Of a stretch of DNA of 64,000 nucleotides, positions 8,569-17,259 are shown in pieces. The stretch comes from Nocardioides pinisoli (GTDB lineage Bacteria > Actinomycetota > Actinomycetes > Propionibacteriales > Nocardioidaceae), in NCBI RefSeq assembly GCF_024199985.1, contig NZ_JANARS010000003.1, positions 62,001 to 126,000 on the forward strand. The letters run 5' to 3'. Both the position numbers and the translations under genes were made by a program. The number at the start of each line of letters is the position of its first letter. Positions within the stretch are counted from its first letter, which is position 1. The notes under the pieces are model-generated. The model made no database searches, was not told the origin of the DNA, and was given only the letters and a program-made list of their open reading frames with translations.

Positions 8569-9821
8569 GAGGCCATCTCAGCACGCATGCGCCCGCCGGC
8601 CCGCTCGTAGGCCAGCAGCGTGCGCTCGGCGGTGCGCTCCCAGGAGAAGTCCTGGGCGTGGGCGACAGCGCCGCGGCCGAGCCGCGCCACGAGCACCGGG
8701 TCGTCGATGAGCCGGCGCAGGCTCGCGGCCCAGTCGCGGGGCTCGTGCGTGGCGACCAGGAGCCCGCTCACGCCGTCACGGACCACCGTGGTGAGCCCGC
8801 CGACGGCGGCGGCGACCACCGGGGTGCCGGTGGCCTGCGCCTCCACGGCGACGAGGCCGAACGACTCGTTGTAGGACGGCACGGCGACGGCGGTGGCGGC
8901 GGACGTCCACACGGCGAGCTCGGCCTGGCTCACCGGCGGGACGAACCGCACCACGTCGCCGATGCCCAGGTCGCTCGCCAGGTCGGCGAGGGCGGTCGGG
9001 TGCTCGAGCCCGGAGCCGGACGGTCCGCCCACGACAGGCACGACGAGCCGGCTGCGCAGCGACGGGTCCTCCTCGAGCAGCACGGCCACCGCCCGCAGCA
9101 GCACGTCGGGCGCCTTGAGCGGCTGGATGCGGCCGGCGAACAGGAGCACCGCCGCGTCCTCGGCCAGCCCGAGCTCGCGCCGGGCCGCCCCCCGGCCGCG
9201 CGGGGCGAAGACCGTGAGGTCCACCCCGGGATGGATCACCTCGACCGAGCCGGGGCTGGCGTCGTAGAGGTCGATGAGCTGGCGCGCCTCGGTGTCGGTG
9301 TTGGCGACGAGCAGGTCGGCCGCCTCCACCACCTGCTCCTCACCGATCACCCGGGACAGGGGCTCGGGGGTGTCCCCGTCGGCGAGCGCCTCGTTCTTGA
9401 CCTTGGCCATGGTGTGCATCGAGTGGACGAGGGGGACGTTCCACCGGTCCCGGGCGAGGGCGCCGACCTGACCGGAGAGCCAGTAGTGGGAGTGGACGGC
9501 GTCGTAGTGGCCGAGCGGCTGCATGGCCTCGGTGCGCAGCACCTCACGGGCGAAGGTGCACAGCTGGCCGGGCAGCTCGCCCTTGGTGAGCCCCTCGAAC
9601 GGGCCGGCGGCCACGTGGCGGACGAGCACGCCGTCGGCCGCCTCGACGACCTGCGGGAGGCTGGAGGAGGTGGCCCGGGTGAAGACGTCGACGGCGATGC
9701 CCTGCTCGGCCAGGCGCCGGGAGAGCTCGATCACGTAGACGTTCATGCCGCCCGCGTCGCCCGTGCCGGGCTGGTCCAGCGGTGAGGTGTGCAGGCTGAT
9801 CATCGCGACCCGCTCGCCCAC
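8565..9821 (-). CDS. mshA: D-inositol-3-phosphate glycosyltransferase (mycothiol biosynthesis)
   Basis: 418 residues, GT4 family. MshA transfers GlcNAc from UDP-GlcNAc to inositol-3-phosphate, the first committed step of mycothiol synthesis in the cytosol. The N-terminal acceptor domain shows [27 protein letters not shown] and HTMAKVKN. The C-terminal donor domain shows [13 protein letters not shown] and [20 protein letters not shown], including the catalytic ExFG-type motif. GTG start at 9821; no better start is visible. Its presence supports an actinobacterial origin. Confidence 0.93.
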   Translation of the reverse strand: MGERVAMISLHTSPLDQPGTGDAGGMNVYVIELSRRLAEQGIAVDVFTRATSSSLPQVVEAADGVLVRHVAAGPFEGLTKGELPGQLCTFAREVLRTEAMQPLGHYDAVHSHYWLSGQVGALARDRWNVPLVHSMHTMAKVKNEALADGDTPEPLSRVIGEEQVVEAADLLVANTDTEARQLIDLYDASPGSVEVIHPGVDLTVFAPRGRGAARRELGLAEDAAVLLFAGRIQPLKAPDVLLRAVAVLLEEDPSLRSRLVVPVVGGPSGSGLEHPTALADLASDLGIGDVVRFVPPVSQAELAVWTSAATAVAVPSYNESFGLVAVEAQATGTPVVAAAVGGLTTVVRDGVSGLLVATHEPRDWAASLRRLIDDPVLVARLGRGAVAHAQDFSWERTAERTLLAYERAGGRMRAEMAS

Positions 9822-9916
9822 GTGGTGCCTCCTCGAGACCTCGACTGCGCGCGCCCCGGACAGGGCACCTCAGGCACAACCCCGCGAGGCGTCCCGGGAT
9901 TCCCGAGCGGCGCGGG

Positions 9917-10315
9917 TCAGCGGGCGTGCGCGCCGGTGGGAGTGCGCCGGGCGGCGCGACGGCCACTGCGGCGGCCGGCGGACCGGCCACGGCTGCGCAC
10001 GAGCCCGAGACCACCGACGGCGGCTGCCACGACGCCCCACGAGCCGTCGTACCACGGAGCGCCGTCCGGGCGGAACGCCTCGATCACCGACAGCGCCAGC
10101 AGGCCGGACGCCACGCCGACGACCGCGCGCACGGCCACGGCGTCACCCTTGACCAGCGTGGTGCCGAAGGCGGCCGAGGCGACCAGCACGCACGCGAGGC
10201 CGAGCAGGTGGAGGGTCCCGGTGAGGAGGCCGTCACCGCCACCGAGCAGCGCGTGCAGGATCCAGAGCACGCCGCCCAGGAGAGCGAGCGACGCGGCGAG
10301 CTTCGCAGGAGGCAT
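9917..10315 (-). CDS. Small integral membrane protein, function unknown
   Basis: 132 residues from the ATG at 10315, which has AGGAGG-like bases (GCAGGAGGC) immediately upstream on the plus-strand read of the region and gives a clean hydrophobic N-terminus. About four membrane helices, then an Arg-rich basic tail (about 25 residues, [14 protein letters not shown]). No recognisable catalytic motif and no family I can name. The longer open frame that reaches 10603 runs antisense through the RNase H gene end and is not credible. Confidence 0.6.
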   Translation of the reverse strand: MPPAKLAASLALLGGVLWILHALLGGGDGLLTGTLHLLGLACVLVASAAFGTTLVKGDAVAVRAVVGVASGLLALSVIEAFRPDGAPWYDGSWGVVAAAVGGLGLVRSRGRSAGRRSGRRAARRTPTGAHAR

Positions 10316-10365
10316 CGCACGAGTGTGCCACGGCTCACCCCTCCGGGCGGTCGCGGGGGCGTTCC

Positions 10366-11250
10366 TCAGGGCTCGTCGGTGCCCTGGTGGAAGCGCTGCT
10401 GCCACTGCCCGCCGGCGCGCACCCACAGGCTGCTGCGCAGCGTGGAGCGCTCGTCGGCCAGCGCCCGCCAGAGGAGCAGGATCGTGTCGCGGTCGACCCG
10501 CTCCACGGACACCACGTCGAGGCTGACCGGCTTGATCGGGCCGATCTCGGCGAGCAGGTCGTCGCGGGTCCAGAGCCGGCCCGAGCGGCCGACCTCCTGC
10601 CACGCGGGGTGGAGCAGGGCCGCCACCGCGGCCGGGTCGCCCCTCACCTCGTCGGTGAGCAGGGCCCGCTCCATGGCGACGACGTGCTCCTCGTCGGTCG
10701 GCGTCGGCTCACCCCCGAGGTCGCTGAACAGGTCGGGCTCCTCCTCGACCTGCCCGACCTCGGCGGCCGGGTGCGCGACGCTGCTCCCCGCGAAGCCCGG
10801 GCCGGCGTCGGGCTCGACACCGCGCTGGTACGCCGACGCGGCGGCGTTGGCGCGCCTGTCAGCCGCCTCGTTGAGCTCGTGGCCGGCGTGGCCCTTCACC
10901 CACTCGAAGCGGACCCGGTCGCGGCGGCCCTCCATGGCGGCGTCGAGCGCCTTCATCAGCTCGACGTTGAGCACGGGCTTGCCGTCGCTCTTCTTCCAGC
11001 CCTTGCGCTTCCAGCCCGGCATCCACTTGGTGATCGAGTCGATGACGTACTTGCTGTCGCAGAAGACGTGCAGCTCGTCGTCGACGTGGGCGGTCTGCTG
11101 GAGGAGGTCGAGGACCGCCATCAGCTCGCCCATGTTGTTGGTCCCGCGCGGCCAGCCGCCGGACGCCCAGCAGTCGTCGTCGACGTACCACGCCCAGCCG
11201 GCCGGGCCGGGGTTGCCGAGTGCCGAACCGTCAGCCGCCGCGATGATCAC
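10366..11250 (-). CDS. rnhA: Ribonuclease HI with C-terminal SnoaL/DUF4440-like domain
   Basis: 294 residues. The N-terminal RNase H domain (about 1-145) carries all four catalytic acids: Asp in ADGSALGNPGP, Glu in NMGELMAV, Asp in FCDSKYVIDS, and Asp in NEAADRRAN, plus VKGHAGHE. It removes RNA from RNA-DNA hybrids. A linker rich in acidic residues leads to a second domain (about 190-290) with AMERALLTDEVRGDPAAVAALLHPAW, typical of NTF2-like DUF4440 proteins. I chose GTG at 11250, which opens VIIAAADGSA; the longer frame to 11310 would run into the divergent SDR gene. The fused domain is unusual for RNase HI. Confidence 0.87.
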   Translation of the reverse strand: MIIAAADGSALGNPGPAGWAWYVDDDCWASGGWPRGTNNMGELMAVLDLLQQTAHVDDELHVFCDSKYVIDSITKWMPGWKRKGWKKSDGKPVLNVELMKALDAAMEGRRDRVRFEWVKGHAGHELNEAADRRANAAASAYQRGVEPDAGPGFAGSSVAHPAAEVGQVEEEPDLFSDLGGEPTPTDEEHVVAMERALLTDEVRGDPAAVAALLHPAWQEVGRSGRLWTRDDLLAEIGPIKPVSLDVVSVERVDRDTILLLWRALADERSTLRSSLWVRAGGQWQQRFHQGTDEP

Positions 11251-11291
11251 CCGGACATCTTGGCAGCACGGGTCCTTGGCAGGATGGCGGC

Positions 11292-12044
11292 ATGACCTCC
11301 GAGCAGACACAGGCCCGCACCGCCGTCGTGACCGGCGCCTCGAGCGGGATCGGCGCCGCGACCGCCCGCGCCCTGGCGGCGGAGGGGTTCCGCGTGATCT
11401 GCGCGGCCCGCCGCACCGAGCGCATCGAGGACCTCGCGGCCGAGATCGGGGGCGAGGCCGTCACCTGCGACATCACCGACCAGGCGTCGGTCGACGCGCT
11501 CGCGGCGGCCGTGCCGGTCTGCCACGTGCTGGTCAACAACGCCGGCGGTGCCGTCGGCGTCGACCGGGTGGACGGCGCCGACGTCGACGCGTGGCGCTGG
11601 ATGTACGACGTCAACGTGCTCGGGCTGGTCCGGGTGACCAAGGCGCTGCTCCCCGCGCTCCGGGCCAGCGGCGACGCGGTGATCGTCAACGTCGGGTCGA
11701 CGGCCGGGCGCTGGGCCTACGAGGGCGGCGCGGGCTACACCGCGGCCAAGCACGGGGTGAAGGTGGTGACCGAGACGCTGCGGCTCGAGCTCAACGGCGA
11801 GCCGGTGCGGATCAGCGAGGTCGCCCCCGGGATGGTCCGCACCGACGAGTTCTCGCTCGTCCGCTTCGGCGGGGACCAGGAGCGTGCCGACGCGGTCTAC
11901 GCCGGCGTCGACCAGCCGCTGCTCGCCGAGGACGTCGCCGACGCCATCGCGTGGGTCGCCACCCGGCCCTCCCACGTCGACATCGACGAGCTCGTCATCA
12001 AGCCGCGTGCCCAGGCTGCCGCGCACAAGGTCCACCGCTCCTGA
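11292..12044 (+). CDS. Short-chain dehydrogenase/reductase (YdfG-like)
   Basis: 250 residues, classical SDR. The NAD(P)-binding motif TGASSGIGAATARAL is near residue 14, with CAARR after the second strand suggesting NADP preference, followed by NNAG near 82, catalytic Ser in VNVGSTAGR, and YTAAK (catalytic Tyr and Lys) near 157. The layout resembles YdfG/serine or 3-hydroxy acid dehydrogenases, but the substrate is not determinable. It is divergent from rnhA with only 41 bp between starts. Confidence 0.85.
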   Translation: MTSEQTQARTAVVTGASSGIGAATARALAAEGFRVICAARRTERIEDLAAEIGGEAVTCDITDQASVDALAAAVPVCHVLVNNAGGAVGVDRVDGADVDAWRWMYDVNVLGLVRVTKALLPALRASGDAVIVNVGSTAGRWAYEGGAGYTAAKHGVKVVTETLRLELNGEPVRISEVAPGMVRTDEFSLVRFGGDQERADAVYAGVDQPLLAEDVADAIAWVATRPSHVDIDELVIKPRAQAAAHKVHRS

Positions 12045-12103
12045 CGCTGCGCAGCAGGCGAGACGGGGACGGCTGCGGGCGTGCACGTGGGAGACTGCCG
12101 CGC

Positions 12104-12793
12104 GTGAAGACCATCGGACTCGTCGGCGGCATGAGCTGGGAGAGCAGCGCGGTCTACTACCGCGACCTCAACCTCGGGATGCGGGAGCGGCTCGGCGGGT
12201 TGTCCTCGCCGAAGCTCGCCCTCACCACCGTCGACTTCGCGGAGGTCACCCACCTCGAGGACGACGAGCGCTGGGACCAGGTCGGGCTGCTGCTCGCCGA
12301 CGCCGCCCGCGGGGTGGAGCGCGCCGGCGCCGACTTCCTGCTGCTGTGCACCACGACCTTCCACAAGGTCGCCGACCAGGTCGAGGAAGCCGTCGGGATC
12401 CCGCTGCTCCACCTCGGCGACGTGGTGGCCGAGGCGGTCCGCGCCGCGGGCGTCGAGACCGTCGGGCTCATCGGCACGAAGGTCGCGATGACGGAGTCGT
12501 TCTTCGTCGACCGGCTCCAGGACCACGGGCTGTCGGTGGTGGTCCCCGACGCCGGGCACCACGACTTCCTCAACGACGCGATCTACGAGGAGCTCGTGCA
12601 CGGCGTCGTGCTCCCCCGCACGCGCAGCCGGGTCGTGTCGATCATCGAGGAGCTCTGGGACGCGGGCGCGGGCGGCGTGCTGCTCGGGTGCACCGAGCTC
12701 GAGCTGCTGGTCAAGCAGGCCGACGTCGAGCTGCCGGTCTTCCCCTGCACGACGCTCCACGTCCAGGCCGCGCTCGACGCGGCGCTCGCCTGA
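12104..12793 (+). CDS. Aspartate/glutamate racemase family protein
   Basis: 229 residues starting MKTIGLVGGMSWESSAVYY, the signature opening of the YgeA/aspartate racemase family. The two catalytic cysteines are in LLCTTTFHKVAD (near residue 83) and LLGCTELELL (near residue 194). The enzyme interconverts L and D amino acids without cofactor; the specific amino acid is uncertain. GTG start at 12104; the very long open frame upstream overlaps the SDR gene in another frame and is not used. Confidence 0.85.
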   Translation: MKTIGLVGGMSWESSAVYYRDLNLGMRERLGGLSSPKLALTTVDFAEVTHLEDDERWDQVGLLLADAARGVERAGADFLLLCTTTFHKVADQVEEAVGIPLLHLGDVVAEAVRAAGVETVGLIGTKVAMTESFFVDRLQDHGLSVVVPDAGHHDFLNDAIYEELVHGVVLPRTRSRVVSIIEELWDAGAGGVLLGCTELELLVKQADVELPVFPCTTLHVQAALDAALA

Positions 12794-12802
12794 GCCGAGC
12801 GG

Positions 12803-13693
12803 TCAGAGCGGGAAGCCGCGCGCCGTCGCGAGCCAGCGCAGGCTCGTCCAGGCCGGCGAGAGCCGGTCGGTCGCGCCAGCCGACGCCGGCAGGTCGACCC
12901 GGAGGACCTGGGAGCGGGCGCCCTCGGTGCTGACGAGCAGCTCCCCGTCCGCGAGGGCGACGCCCTCGCCCTGGTCCTGGTCGGGCAGCGACCAGGACTC
13001 GACGGCCTGCCACGACGGGTAGGACGACAGGTGCGCCGAGGAGTAGGTGCGCATGACCACTCCTCCCCCACCGGGCAGGAACGTGGCGTCGGTGACGATG
13101 CCCGGTGCGTCGCCGACCTCGGTGAGGCGGTTGGCCCGGTCGGCGCGCAGGCGCTGCGGAGCGGCGTAGACCGTGCCGGCGAAGACACCCTTGGTGATGA
13201 CGAACAGCCGCCCGGTCACCGGGTGGCTGAGCAGGGCCTCGGCGTCGTGGGAGCCGTCGGGGTAGACCAGGTCGTAGGCCTCCGGCACGACGTCGCGGTC
13301 ACCCCGCCCGACCGGCACCCGGAGCACCGACACCGAGTCGCGGGCGTGGCGGTTGTCGCCGATGTCGGCGACCCAGACGTGGCCCGGGCCCGCAGGTGCG
13401 AGCGCCTCGACGTCCTCGGGGTCCGTCGACCAGGTGGTGACGCCGACCGTCGCGCCGGACGCCGGGTCGACGACGAAGACGCGACCCGCGTCGCCGGAGT
13501 CGTTGGTGGTCACGACCAGGCCGCCGTCGCGTCCGCCGCCGGGCAGCACGACGAGCCCGCTCGACTCCACGATCTCGGGGTCGGTGAAGCGGAAGGCCGG
13601 GCGGTCCGGCGCACCGGGCGCACCGGAGGCCGCGCCCAGCAGGAAGGGCACGAGCACGAGGACGCCGACGGCGACCCGGCGCAGCTCACGCAT
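12803..13693 (-). CDS. Secreted beta-propeller-like protein of unknown function
   Basis: 296 residues. A signal peptide (basic start, hydrophobic run ending near ASGAPGAP) predicts export. The mature part shows repeated blade-like segments such as GLVVTTNDSGDAGRVFVVDP, HVWVADIGDNRHARDSV and GRLFVITKG, typical of WD40/SMP-30-like propellers. No enzyme motif is evident. ATG at 13693 overlaps the end of the upstream methyltransferase gene by 8 bp, so it is probably co-transcribed with it. Confidence 0.6.
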   Translation of the reverse strand: MRELRRVAVGVLVLVPFLLGAASGAPGAPDRPAFRFTDPEIVESSGLVVLPGGGRDGGLVVTTNDSGDAGRVFVVDPASGATVGVTTWSTDPEDVEALAPAGPGHVWVADIGDNRHARDSVSVLRVPVGRGDRDVVPEAYDLVYPDGSHDAEALLSHPVTGRLFVITKGVFAGTVYAAPQRLRADRANRLTEVGDAPGIVTDATFLPGGGGVVMRTYSSAHLSSYPSWQAVESWSLPDQDQGEGVALADGELLVSTEGARSQVLRVDLPASAGATDRLSPAWTSLRWLATARGFPL

Positions 13694-14888
13694 GGTCGAG
13701 CAGCTCGCCGAGCCGGGGCCGGACGCCCCACGCGGCCAGCAGGTCGTCGTACTCGCGGGCGGCCTCCGACCCGTCCGCGCCGGTGCGCACCGCCCGCAGC
13801 AGCGTGTTGCGCGGGGTGTGGGCGCTCTCGACGAACTCGACGACGTCGACGCGGTAGCCCTCGCGACGCAGCAGCGCCGCACGCAACGCGTCAGTGAGGG
13901 TGTCGGCGAAGCGCTCGCGCAGGATGCCGTGGCGGGTGAGCATCGCGTAGGGCTCCGGCACCTCGGTCGTGCGCAGCTGGGCGGCGATGTCGTGGTGGCA
14001 GCACGGGGCGGCGAGCACCAGCGGGGCCTCCCACTCGAGCGCGCGTCCGAGCGCGTCGTCGGTCGCGGTGTCGCAGGCGTGGAGGGCGAGCACGACGTCG
14101 GGAGCCTGCTCGAGCCGGGCATCGGCGATGGAGCCGACGACGAAGTCGGCGTCGATGCCCAGGTCGGCGGCGACGCGCGCGTTGTGGTCGGCGGACTGCT
14201 GCTTGACGTCGACGCCGGTGACCCGCACCGGGAGCCGGTCGGACAGGTAGGCGTGCGCGGCGAAGGTGAGGTAGGCGTTGCCGCAGCCCAGGTCGACGAC
14301 GCGCAGCGGGTCGTCGGCCGTCGGGGTGCGCACGCGGCCCTGCGCCATCGCCTCGGTGAGGCTGGCGTCCAGCAGCCGGACGAGCTCCTCCACCTGCCGG
14401 TACTTCGCCTGCCGCGTCGGCTTCACCCGGCCCTGGGCGTCGCTGATCCCGAGCGCCCGGAGCACGGGGTGGTCCTCTGGCAGCAGTCGGTCCTTGGGCC
14501 GGTCGTGACCACGCTCCGGCGCGACCTCCTCGGCGCGCGTCGAGGTGTGCAGCAGCGGCGCGCCCTTCTTCGTCACCCGCAGCTGGTGGGTCTCGGTGGC
14601 GGTGTCGACGTGCCAGTTGGCGAACGGCTGCGCGAGCAGCGCGTCCACCGCGGCCGCGGCCGCCTCGCCCACGAGGTGGTTGGTGGTGTGCGCCTGCGTG
14701 GCGTCGTACGACGTCACCTGCAGGTGGCGCCCGGCCTTGAGGTCGACGACCCGGACCTCGACACGTCGTACCTCGCGCCCGTCCACGACCGGGACCGGCC
14801 GGCCCTTGCGCCGCCCGGTCGCCAGCGCGCGCACGAGGCCGTCGGCGTCGAGGATCGCCGAGCGGACCGTGGCGAGCTCGGCGCTCAC
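13686..14888 (-). CDS. SAM-dependent methyltransferase, Methyltransf_32-like
   Basis: 400 residues. The N-terminal half (about 1-175) is an accessory region with VRVVDLKAGRHLQVTSYDA. The Rossmann methyltransferase domain begins near residue 190 with VVDLGCGNAYLTFAAHAYL (SAM motif I), followed by VTGVDVKQQSADHN, LALHACDTATD and APCCHH. The CDTATD and CCHH segments are typical of the Methyltransf_32 (PF13679-type) family. Substrate unknown. The GTG start at 14888 overlaps the stop of a 27-residue membrane ORF (GTGA), implying coupled translation. Confidence 0.8.
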   Translation of the reverse strand: MSAELATVRSAILDADGLVRALATGRRKGRPVPVVDGREVRRVEVRVVDLKAGRHLQVTSYDATQAHTTNHLVGEAAAAAVDALLAQPFANWHVDTATETHQLRVTKKGAPLLHTSTRAEEVAPERGHDRPKDRLLPEDHPVLRALGISDAQGRVKPTRQAKYRQVEELVRLLDASLTEAMAQGRVRTPTADDPLRVVDLGCGNAYLTFAAHAYLSDRLPVRVTGVDVKQQSADHNARVAADLGIDADFVVGSIADARLEQAPDVVLALHACDTATDDALGRALEWEAPLVLAAPCCHHDIAAQLRTTEVPEPYAMLTRHGILRERFADTLTDALRAALLRREGYRVDVVEFVESAHTPRNTLLRAVRTGADGSEAAREYDDLLAAWGVRPRLGELLDHA

Positions 14889-14968
14889 AGCACGGCGGCG
14901 AGGACGACGATGAGGATGAGTGCCCCCAGCGCCACCGGGATCACGAGTCGACGGTGGCGGGGGTTCAT
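14885..14968 (-). CDS. 27-residue single-pass membrane protein
   Basis: Very short ORF: MNPRHRRLV, then one hydrophobic helix IPVALGALILIVVLAAVL, then TGA. A strong ribosome-binding site GGATGGAGCC ends directly before the ATG. The stop overlaps the GTG of the downstream methyltransferase gene. The positive N-terminus followed by a single helix fits a small N-in membrane peptide. It could be a genuine small protein or a leader that couples translation; it has no recognisable family. Confidence 0.6.
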   Translation of the reverse strand: MNPRHRRLVIPVALGALILIVVLAAVL

Positions 14969-15059
14969 GGCTCCATCCTAGTGACCGGCCCGCAGGTCAC
15001 CGATCCCGCGGCGACCACGCCTCGGCACGGTGCCGCGCCGGGACGACGGCTGCGTCCCG

Positions 15060-16328
15060 TCACCAGTGCTCGAGCGAGTCCCGGAACACGGCGGCCAGGT
15101 CGTCGGGGGTCACCTCGACGGGAGCCGTGGCGAGCAGGCGCTGCTGCTGGAGCGCCCCCTCGACCAGGTCGTCCACGTCACCGACCCCGTAGCCGAGCTC
15201 GGCCAGGCCGCTCGGCAGGCCGACGTCGCGCATCAGCCGCCGGAGCACGTCGGGGAGCGGCTCGCCGGCTCCGCCGAGGATCTCGGCCGCCCGGCGGTGC
15301 CGCTCGGGCGCGGCGTCGTGGAGGAGCGCGAAGGCGGCCGGCGCCGTCATCACCACGGCCATCCCGTGCGGGATGATCGGTTCGTCGGCGGGGTAGCCCT
15401 CCGGGCGGTAGTCGCGCACCCGGCCGGCGATCGGGTAGGCGCACGCGTGGGGGACGTGGACGCCGGCGTTGCCGAAGCCGAGCCCGGCGAAGGTCGCGGC
15501 GAGGGCCATCTGCTCGCGCGCCTCGCCGTCGGAGCCGTCGCGCACCGCGCGGCGGAAGGCGCCCGCGAGCAGCGACAGCGACTTCTCCGACCACATGTCG
15601 GCGATGGGGTTGGCGCCGCAGTAGGGCACCCGCTGCTCGGGCTGCTTGGCCTCGAAGTCGGCGTACCACCGCGCCGTCCAGCTCTCCAGCGCGTGGCAGA
15701 GGATGTCCATGCCCGCCGAGGCGGTGACCATCGCGGGCTGCGTCATGGTCAGGTCGGGATCGACGACGGCCAGCGTGGGGCGCAGCCGGGCGTGGGAGAT
15801 GCCGGTCTTCACCTCGAGCGCCAGGACGTCGAGCACGCAGATGGTGGTCGACTCGGCACCGGTGCCCGTGGTCGTGGGGACCGCGACGAGCGGCAGGAGC
15901 GGGTGCTCGGGCGCCCGGCCGCCACCGACCGGCGCGTTGACGTAGTCCATCAGCGCGCCGGGGTTGGTCAGCATCAGGTCGACCGCCTTTGCGGTGTCGA
16001 TCGAGGAGCCGCCACCGACCGCGACCACCGCGTGGAAGGGCCCGGCCTCGCGGGCCGCGGCGACGGCCGCCTCCAGGGAGGCGTCGGTCGGCTCGACGTG
16101 CGCCTCGGCGTAGACCACCACGTCGAGACCGCGGGTCCGCATGCCGTCGGCGATCCGCTCGGGGTGGCCGGTGACGGCGACGCCCGGGTCGGTGACGAGC
16201 AGGACCCGTCGCGCCGCGTCGCCGGGGACGTCTCGGCACAGCTGCTGGACGTCCCACCCGATCTCGTCGCTGGCGCCGCGCCCGAACTTCAGCCCGGGTG
16301 CGGCGTAGGTGAAGACGGTCTCCGTCAC
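15060..16328 (-). CDS. Hydroxyacid-oxoacid transhydrogenase (iron-containing ADH family)
   Basis: 422 residues. The sequence tracks the ADHFE1/HOT subgroup closely: RVEPTD-like HVEPTDASL, VGGGSSIDTAKA, PTTTGTGAEST, GMDILCHALESWT, GANPIADMW, FAGLGFGNAGVHVPHACAYPI and IIPHGMAVVMT. The His residues in the last segments are metal ligands. HOT enzymes transfer a hydride between 4-hydroxybutyrate and 2-oxoglutarate, giving succinic semialdehyde and D-2-hydroxyglutarate. GTG start at 16328 overlaps the stop of the Nudix gene (GTGA), so the two form a coupled pair. A plain alcohol dehydrogenase is less likely given subgroup motifs and length. Confidence 0.83.
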   Translation of the reverse strand: MTETVFTYAAPGLKFGRGASDEIGWDVQQLCRDVPGDAARRVLLVTDPGVAVTGHPERIADGMRTRGLDVVVYAEAHVEPTDASLEAAVAAAREAGPFHAVVAVGGGSSIDTAKAVDLMLTNPGALMDYVNAPVGGGRAPEHPLLPLVAVPTTTGTGAESTTICVLDVLALEVKTGISHARLRPTLAVVDPDLTMTQPAMVTASAGMDILCHALESWTARWYADFEAKQPEQRVPYCGANPIADMWSEKSLSLLAGAFRRAVRDGSDGEAREQMALAATFAGLGFGNAGVHVPHACAYPIAGRVRDYRPEGYPADEPIIPHGMAVVMTAPAAFALLHDAAPERHRRAAEILGGAGEPLPDVLRRLMRDVGLPSGLAELGYGVGDVDDLVEGALQQQRLLATAPVEVTPDDLAAVFRDSLEHW

Positions 16329-17224
16329 GACACGACCTCCAGTGCGTAGTCGACCACGTCGAGCACGTCGACCGCGCCCGACGCGACGTCGGTCGTCGGC
16401 ACCCACGCGACCGCGTCGGTGGTGCCGTCGACCTCCAGCACCCGGGGCTCGCCGTCGGCGACGCTCGCCCGGTAGACGAGGTGCACGCCGTGGTAGTCCT
16501 CGATCCGGCCGGACGGGGCGGTGCCGGCGAAGTGGGTGTCGTGCACGCCGACCAGCGCGCCGACCTCGCACGGCAGCCCGCACTCCTCCTCGACCTCGCG
16601 GGCGAGCGCCACCGACGGGTGCTCGCCGTGGTCCACGCCCCCGCCGGGCAGCGTCCACCTGCCGGGGTGCGCGGCGCTCGCCGAGAGCCGGGTCAGCAGC
16701 ACCTGGTCCGCGCCGTCGTGGCGCCGGGTGACGAGGGCGTAGGCCGCCACGCGCTGCAGGCGGAACGGCTGGTGGTCCACCAGCGCCTCGGTCACCACCG
16801 ACGACACCGGGACGGCGCCGGAGGCGACGTCGTCGAGCGTCCGCCACGCCGCCTCGATGGTGGAGCCGTCGACCTCCACCACCCGCGGGACCGGCGAGTG
16901 CGGCGGCACCCAGCCCTCGTAGACCAGGCGGATCGCGTGCGCGTCGACGAGCTGCCCGTCGCGCGGCGAGCGGGGCATGTGGGCGCTGTAGACGCGTGCC
17001 CTGTCACCGACGGTCGCGTCGAGCCCGGTCTCCTCCTGCACCTCGCGGATCAGGGCGTCGCGCGGGTCCTCGCCGTGGTCGACGCCGCCACCCGGGAGCG
17101 TCCACAGCTCGGACCGGGAGACCCGGGGCGCGAGCCGGCTCAGCAGGATCTCGACCTGACCCCCGCGCTCGCGGAGGATGACGGCGTACGCCGCCACCCG
17201 CTGTCGCCTCGGCAGGGATCCCAT
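16325..17224 (-). CDS. Tandem Nudix hydrolase (two Nudix domains)
   Basis: 299 residues from ATG at 17224 (a TTG at 17233 is possible). Two complete Nudix boxes of the form GX5EX7REUXEEXGU are visible: GGVDHGEDPRDALIREVQEE and, about 145 residues later, GGVDHGEHPSVALAREVEEE. Each domain is followed by a similar end region with VVEVDGSTIEAAW or VLEVDGTTDAVAW, so this is an internal duplication. Nudix enzymes cleave nucleoside diphosphate-linked compounds; the substrate is unknown. Coupled to the transhydrogenase gene downstream. Confidence 0.85.
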   Translation of the reverse strand: MGSLPRRQRVAAYAVILRERGGQVEILLSRLAPRVSRSELWTLPGGGVDHGEDPRDALIREVQEETGLDATVGDRARVYSAHMPRSPRDGQLVDAHAIRLVYEGWVPPHSPVPRVVEVDGSTIEAAWRTLDDVASGAVPVSSVVTEALVDHQPFRLQRVAAYALVTRRHDGADQVLLTRLSASAAHPGRWTLPGGGVDHGEHPSVALAREVEEECGLPCEVGALVGVHDTHFAGTAPSGRIEDYHGVHLVYRASVADGEPRVLEVDGTTDAVAWVPTTDVASGAVDVLDVVDYALEVVS

Positions 17225-17259
17225 GGCGTCCAACCTAGTGAACGACCTCGTGAAGTACC

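Noticed and set aside
9917-10603. N-terminal extension of the small membrane protein to 228 residues
   Set aside because: The added part overlaps the end of rnhA in another frame and is Arg/Pro/Ala-rich without structure; the ATG at 10315 gives a clean protein.
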